Shown here piece by piece: positions 7,347 to 10,412 of a stretch of DNA of 10,412 nt. Origin of the DNA: Glomus cerebriforme (lineage: Eukaryota; Glomeromycota; Glomeromycetes; Glomerales; Glomeraceae). A model generated the notes under the pieces. That model was not told where the DNA came from, ran no database searches, and saw nothing but the letters and a program-made list of their open reading frames with translations. The first letter of the stretch is position 1. Each line of letters opens with the position of its first letter. The stretch covers positions 1-10,412 of the forward strand of contig QKYT01001468.1 in NCBI GenBank assembly GCA_003550305.1. Reading direction: 5' to 3'. The position numbers and the translations under genes were made by a program.

Positions 7347-7463
7347 ATGAATGTTCTTAAAGTATTTGATGCATGGATTTCATGTCTTTTTAAAAAATCT
7401 AAAAGCCATATTGATAATAATCATGGAAGTATAAACAAATACTATTACAGTAGTCATAAATAA
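7347..7463 (+). CDS. Possible small protein, 38 codons
   Basis: The frame begins MNVLKVFDAWISCLFKKSKS and continues HIDNNHGSINKYYYSS to TAA. Codon use is more balanced than in nearby chance frames. The first 20 residues are hydrophobic and basic (amphipathic). It follows a G+C-richer intergenic block with inverted repeats, and a TATATT/GATATAAA-type A/T stretch lies 30-45 bp upstream. It could be a micropeptide, the first exon of a larger gene (GT dinucleotides occur near its end) or chance. No homology is recognised. Confidence 0.25.
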   Translation: MNVLKVFDAWISCLFKKSKSHIDNNHGSINKYYYSSHK

Positions 7464-7837
7464 CCGACCCTCTTATATTTTCCAAAGTTAAATATAGATT
7501 TTTTTTGATATTAATTTTCAAAAGGTATTACATATTTTTATAAAATTTTAATTATATAATATGAGTGGTTAAGAAAGTTCAATTATACTGTGTTTTTCTT
7601 TTATGTTTTTGATTTTTTTTTCAAATGGTATTTAGAATTAATATCTTTTTACAAAATCTACTCAGTTATTTTTACCAAAAAAATTTATAAATATAAGCCA
7701 AAAGATTTCTTTTATAAATACTACATAGGGTCACTTTATTGGTATAAAATAAAAATAAATTACAGGATAAAAGATATATAAATACATTTTAGAAGTTTGT
7801 GTTTTTTTCTTATTTAATCTTTCACCTTTGTGTGATA

Positions 7838-8705
7838 TTAGGCTTCTTTCACTATTTTTTCTAGATTTTTTTGTAAACTATTAGCAATATCCTGTATATT
7901 TACAATAATTCTATTCTAAAAAAAATCTGTAGTTAATATTAGCTCATCTTAATAAATTTTGAAAAATACTTTCTTTCTTCCATAAAGTAGAGCTGATATA
8001 AATAAAAAATTCTTACTTGTAAAATTAATAAAGTATAGATAAATTCTTTTACTTCTTCTGCTAATTCTTTGTTTTTGCTCTTAAAATCAGAAAGTAATAC
8101 TTGACATCTTTTTCATATACAATCCATGTATTTTAATATATTCATCTGCAATATTGATACCAAACTCTATATATAGTAATTCCTATTAAAAGATTCTCTT
8201 TTATATATTTTAAAAAGCTTATCAGTGTCATCTATACAAAGTTGCACCAATTTATTATAATCACTATGAATTTTTTTATCATCATGATTCCATTTTCCAT
8301 TCTCAATATATACAAATCATAAGATCTGATTTATTCTCCCTTGATCCTTTTTGTTATTGAACTTTCTGATTTTTGCTAGCTATATTCTGATTTTTAGCTT
8401 TTATAATCTCAATTTTATAGTTTATAGACAAATGGTATATAGTGATATAAGTTATAATTTTTATAAGAGAATTTTCAGAACTATTAGAAACCTTACAAAA
8501 TATATTTAACTTCATCTTTTGTAAAAGTATGTTAATATTTTATTTTACTATACATTTTTTTTTATGTTCTTTTTCAATCCATTAGTTATATAATATTATT
8601 TTAATAATAATAGCACAAATTTGTATAGTTAATAAATTTCTTTCCTTTTTAATACAAAATTAGTACATATATTTTTTATTTCAGAACTTTTGGTCAACTC
8701 TCTTA
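7838..8705 (-). pseudogene. Decayed minus-strand gene, downstream part
   Basis: Coding-like minus frames, in order, begin with RELTKSSEIKNICTNFVLKR (8703-8629), which starts at the transposon edge. Next is a 53-codon ATG frame (8515-8354). Then comes a frame containing IENGKWNHDDKKIHSDYNKL (8307-8167), a shifted continuation IEFGINIADEYIKIHGLYMK, and a frame with LLSDFKSKNKELAEEVKEF (8112-8017). A GTAAGA donor at 8016 and a TATACAG acceptor ending at 7892 would join this last frame, in phase, to DIANSLQKNLEKIVKEA and a stop at 7838. The tail is Lys/Glu-rich and helical, perhaps coiled-coil. At least three frame changes argue for a pseudogene. The family is not recognised. Confidence 0.5.
7892..8016 (-). 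other. Probable relict intron (125 bp) in the decayed gene
   Basis: The GTAAGA donor and TATACAG acceptor are both phase 0. They link ...IYTLLILQ to DIANSLQKNL... without a stop. Unspliced, the frame also stays open for 25 more codons before TAA at 7939, so splicing is not proven. The spliced product has the more protein-like composition. Confidence 0.4.
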
Positions 8706-8707
8706 TA

Positions 8708-9272
8708 CAGTGGATGAAAAAAGTTCCCAGAAAAATATTTTTATTTATTGTGCAACAAATAAGTGTCAGTGGCATATGAAAATTTGCGGATATATCCTTT
8801 ATGATATAAAAAATTAGATATCAAAAGCATATTAGTAACAAATCACATACTTTCCACTTATTAAAATTTAAATCGCCCAAAAAATAATTCAAAAAAAATA
8901 AGTAGCCAATTTTTGACTAATTGAGCAACTTTAAAAAACAATTCCATAGTAAATATCCAACCAAATTTAATGATTTTTTTTTTATTTTATTTATTGAATC
9001 ATAAAGTATACCTAATAAAATTTTTATGTAATATTAATAATAAAAATAAAGCTAAAGTTTGAAAAACTTAAAAAATCATGAAATTTTCAATTGATTGAAT
9101 TTAAAGTATTATAACACAAATTTTATTAAGAAAAATCACATTGTGTATTAAGACAAAAATATTTTTCAGACCCATTTCCATATAAATCTTATATTGTTTT
9201 AATAGATTATAAGTCATTTATTAGATAAATACTGACTGGAAAAATTATTCTGAAGACTTTTTTTGTCCACTA
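8708..9272. mobile_element. Decayed Tc1/mariner-like element, 565 bp, TA duplications
   Basis: The left end CAGTGGATGAAAAAAGT (8708-8724) matches the inverted right end TAGTGGACAAAAAAAGT (9272-9256). Similarity continues inward (TCCCAGAAAAATATTTTT versus TCTTCAGAATAATTTTTCC). TA flanks both ends (8706-8707, 9273-9274), the target duplication of Tc1/mariner elements. CAGTG ends are typical of Tc1-type TIRs. The interior has no long open frame and no recognisable DDE/D motifs, so this is either a deletion derivative or a badly mutated copy. It sits within a decayed minus-strand gene. Confidence 0.65.
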
Positions 9273-9274
9273 TA

Positions 9275-9610
9275 TCTGCCTTTTCTTCTTAATGAAATTA
9301 TAAAAAGCAGTTAATATATCAGATATATTTTCGATTAATAATAAAATTAATTTATTTTATACTATAAGATTGATATAATTATTTGTTGTGAATTGGTATT
9401 TATTTTAACTAAAATTAATTATATCATTATATAATAGATTATCTTGTGATAAATTCTTAACTTTAGCTTTACAAATCTTCATAAATATATAATCATAAGC
9501 TAGTATTCTCTTATTTTTAATAGTACTTTTTAAAATAATTATATTATTAAAAGCAGTATCCTTCCAGTTTATATATTCTTTAAAATTTTCTTATAATTTG
9601 CCTACATCTA
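9275..9610 (-). pseudogene. Decayed minus-strand gene, upstream part
   Basis: Three protein-like minus frames occur in succession. A short stretch (IDVGKL) at about 9592-9609 ends in TAA. An uninterrupted frame of 61 codons at 9590-9405 contains EYINWKDTAFNN and YDYIFMKICKAK. A frame IENISDILTAFYNFIKKKRQ at 9335-9276 runs directly into the TA duplication of the transposon. Residue use (Trp, Asp, Glu, Lys, Cys) is unlike chance A/T-rich frames. There is no initiator Met in position and the frames differ, so this is a broken gene or unrecognised exons of one. The family is not recognised. The same strand continues as coding-like beyond the insertion. Confidence 0.45.
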
Positions 9611-10210
9611 TTAATGATATTATGAAAATAATAAATTTAAAAATAGAGGTAAATTAATATATTCATAATATATTATTCTTATATAAATAAGAGGATCTCC
9701 TCATCTAATCAGTAATTGCCAGTATTTTTTTACTATCTATAATCAATAATATAAGTATAATGAAAAAAATTCAATCATATTATACTTATTAATGCAAACA
9801 GCTTATATTTATTATTTTTAACAAATATTTTATTACTTTATTTTATTAATATCTTATAATGATTAAATATGCTTCTTATATTCAGTATTGATAATTTTAT
9901 TAATATATTAATAAGATTTTTTCTTTATTAGATTGAATTTTAAATACCTTCTATATTATTAAGTAAATATTCTAGAAATAGTAATTTTTTCCAAAGAAGC
10001 AGTTTTTAAAAAGTCAAATAAAGAAATAAAAATTTTAGTTAATAAAACAATTAAGCTAGATATATTTTTGTAATTAATTTGAAGTATTAAAAAATAGGAT
10101 GATCTTATTAATATTTTATAATAATATAAGAAAAAACAAAATTACTATAAAATGAAAAAAGACTAAAATTCTATATACTGTCTTTTTAAATGTTTTGCTA
10201 TTTTTTTTAT
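9611..10210. other. A/T-rich region, faint minus-strand coding remnants
   Basis: Short minus stretches such as KNNKYKLFALISII (about 9800) and VKKYWQLLIR (about 9725) suggest that the decayed gene at 9275-9610 may extend rightward. They are in different frames and too short to support. Nothing else is recognised. Confidence 0.3.
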
Positions 10211-10224
10211 TTACATTCTTTTAG

Positions 10225-10311
10225 GCTCAAATTCATATTGAGGATCAAAGCAAAATAGTATACAATAAACTCTTATGCCAAAATTTTGTATTTAAGAATA
10301 AAGGCATGTAA
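10225..10311 (+). pseudogene. Possible exon remnant after a strong splice acceptor
   Basis: A long pyrimidine-rich run ending ATTCTTTTAG (to 10224) is followed by 28 open codons (AQIHIEDQSKIVYNKLLCQN..., stop at 10309). The composition is protein-like. The same bases on minus also give a protein-like frame (GIRVYCILFCFDPQYEFEPK, then RM and a stop at 10211), so the strand is unresolved. It could be a relic exon on either strand or chance. Confidence 0.25.
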
Positions 10312-10367
10312 AATATATATTAAAGATTTTGATATTTAGAAAGCTATTACATCAGGAATTTATTTAG

Positions 10368-10409
10368 TACGAAGTATTTCGTAAATCTACGCCTTTGTAA
10401 TACTACGTA
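10368..10409. repeat. Nested inverted repeat at the right edge
   Basis: TACGAAGTATT (10368-10378) pairs with AATACTACGTA (10399-10409) at 10 of 11 positions. Within it, TACGAA-GTAT-TTCGTA is a perfect 16-bp palindrome (10368-10383). The sequence is clearly less A/T-rich than its surroundings and runs off the window. It may be a transposon tip or a promoter element. Confidence 0.45.
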
Positions 10410-10412
10410 AGG

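Noticed and set aside
7590..7781. 63-codon frame on + as a gene
   Set aside because: Dominated by Phe, Tyr, Lys and Ile from A/T-rich codons. No domain, and no similarity between it and the nearby supported frames.
1..10412. CRISPR array, rRNA genes, bacterial operons or phage genes
   Set aside because: No regularly spaced repeats, no rRNA-like conserved blocks and no ribosome-binding-site gene clusters. The intron-containing gene and the base composition indicate eukaryotic nuclear DNA.

Overview
The window is eukaryotic, gene-poor and strongly A+T-rich. It has long poly(A)/poly(T) runs, short GT-AG introns and many decayed repeats. The one confidently identified gene is a LaeA-like SAM-dependent methyltransferase split by three small introns. 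Together these features suggest a fungus, most likely an arbuscular mycorrhizal fungus (Glomeromycotina, Rhizophagus-like). That assignment is an inference from composition and gene style, not from a marker gene.

Layout. 1-3540 is intergenic A/T-rich DNA. It holds a 19-bp tandem repeat (1093-1169), a weak Tc1/mariner transposase relic on + (about 1575-1920), and a diverged 43-bp direct repeat whose minus-strand frames look protein-like (2774-2957). 3541-3875 is a compact MITE-like element with long terminal inverted repeats. 3951-5249 (minus) is the four-exon, 345-residue methyltransferase. Its second exon is only 21 nt and encodes the glycine-rich SAM-binding loop. 5250-5920 is its upstream region, with a TATA-like box, a purine tract and a cluster of GATA-type motifs. 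6039-6434 (minus) is a second, unrecognised gene of 131 codons. A good splice acceptor lies in an open frame 52 nt upstream of its ATG, so its true 5' end may lie further upstream. 6860-7330 is a relatively G+C-richer intergenic block with several perfect inverted repeats, followed by a possible 38-codon small gene on + (7347-7463).

The right third is a decayed minus-strand gene (about 7838-9610) broken by frameshifts and stops. A 565-bp Tc1/mariner-like element (8708-9272, TA duplications) is inserted in it. Coding-like minus-strand frames reach both edges of the insertion. The right edge carries a nested inverted repeat (10368-10409) that could be the tip of another element.

The two minus-strand genes are in tandem but about 790 bp apart, and nothing indicates that they work together. 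I do not see a multi-gene defence, biosynthetic or mobile system here. The most interesting items are the micro-exon, the scrambled motif in the methyltransferase, the MITE 75 bp beyond its stop, and the nested insertion.
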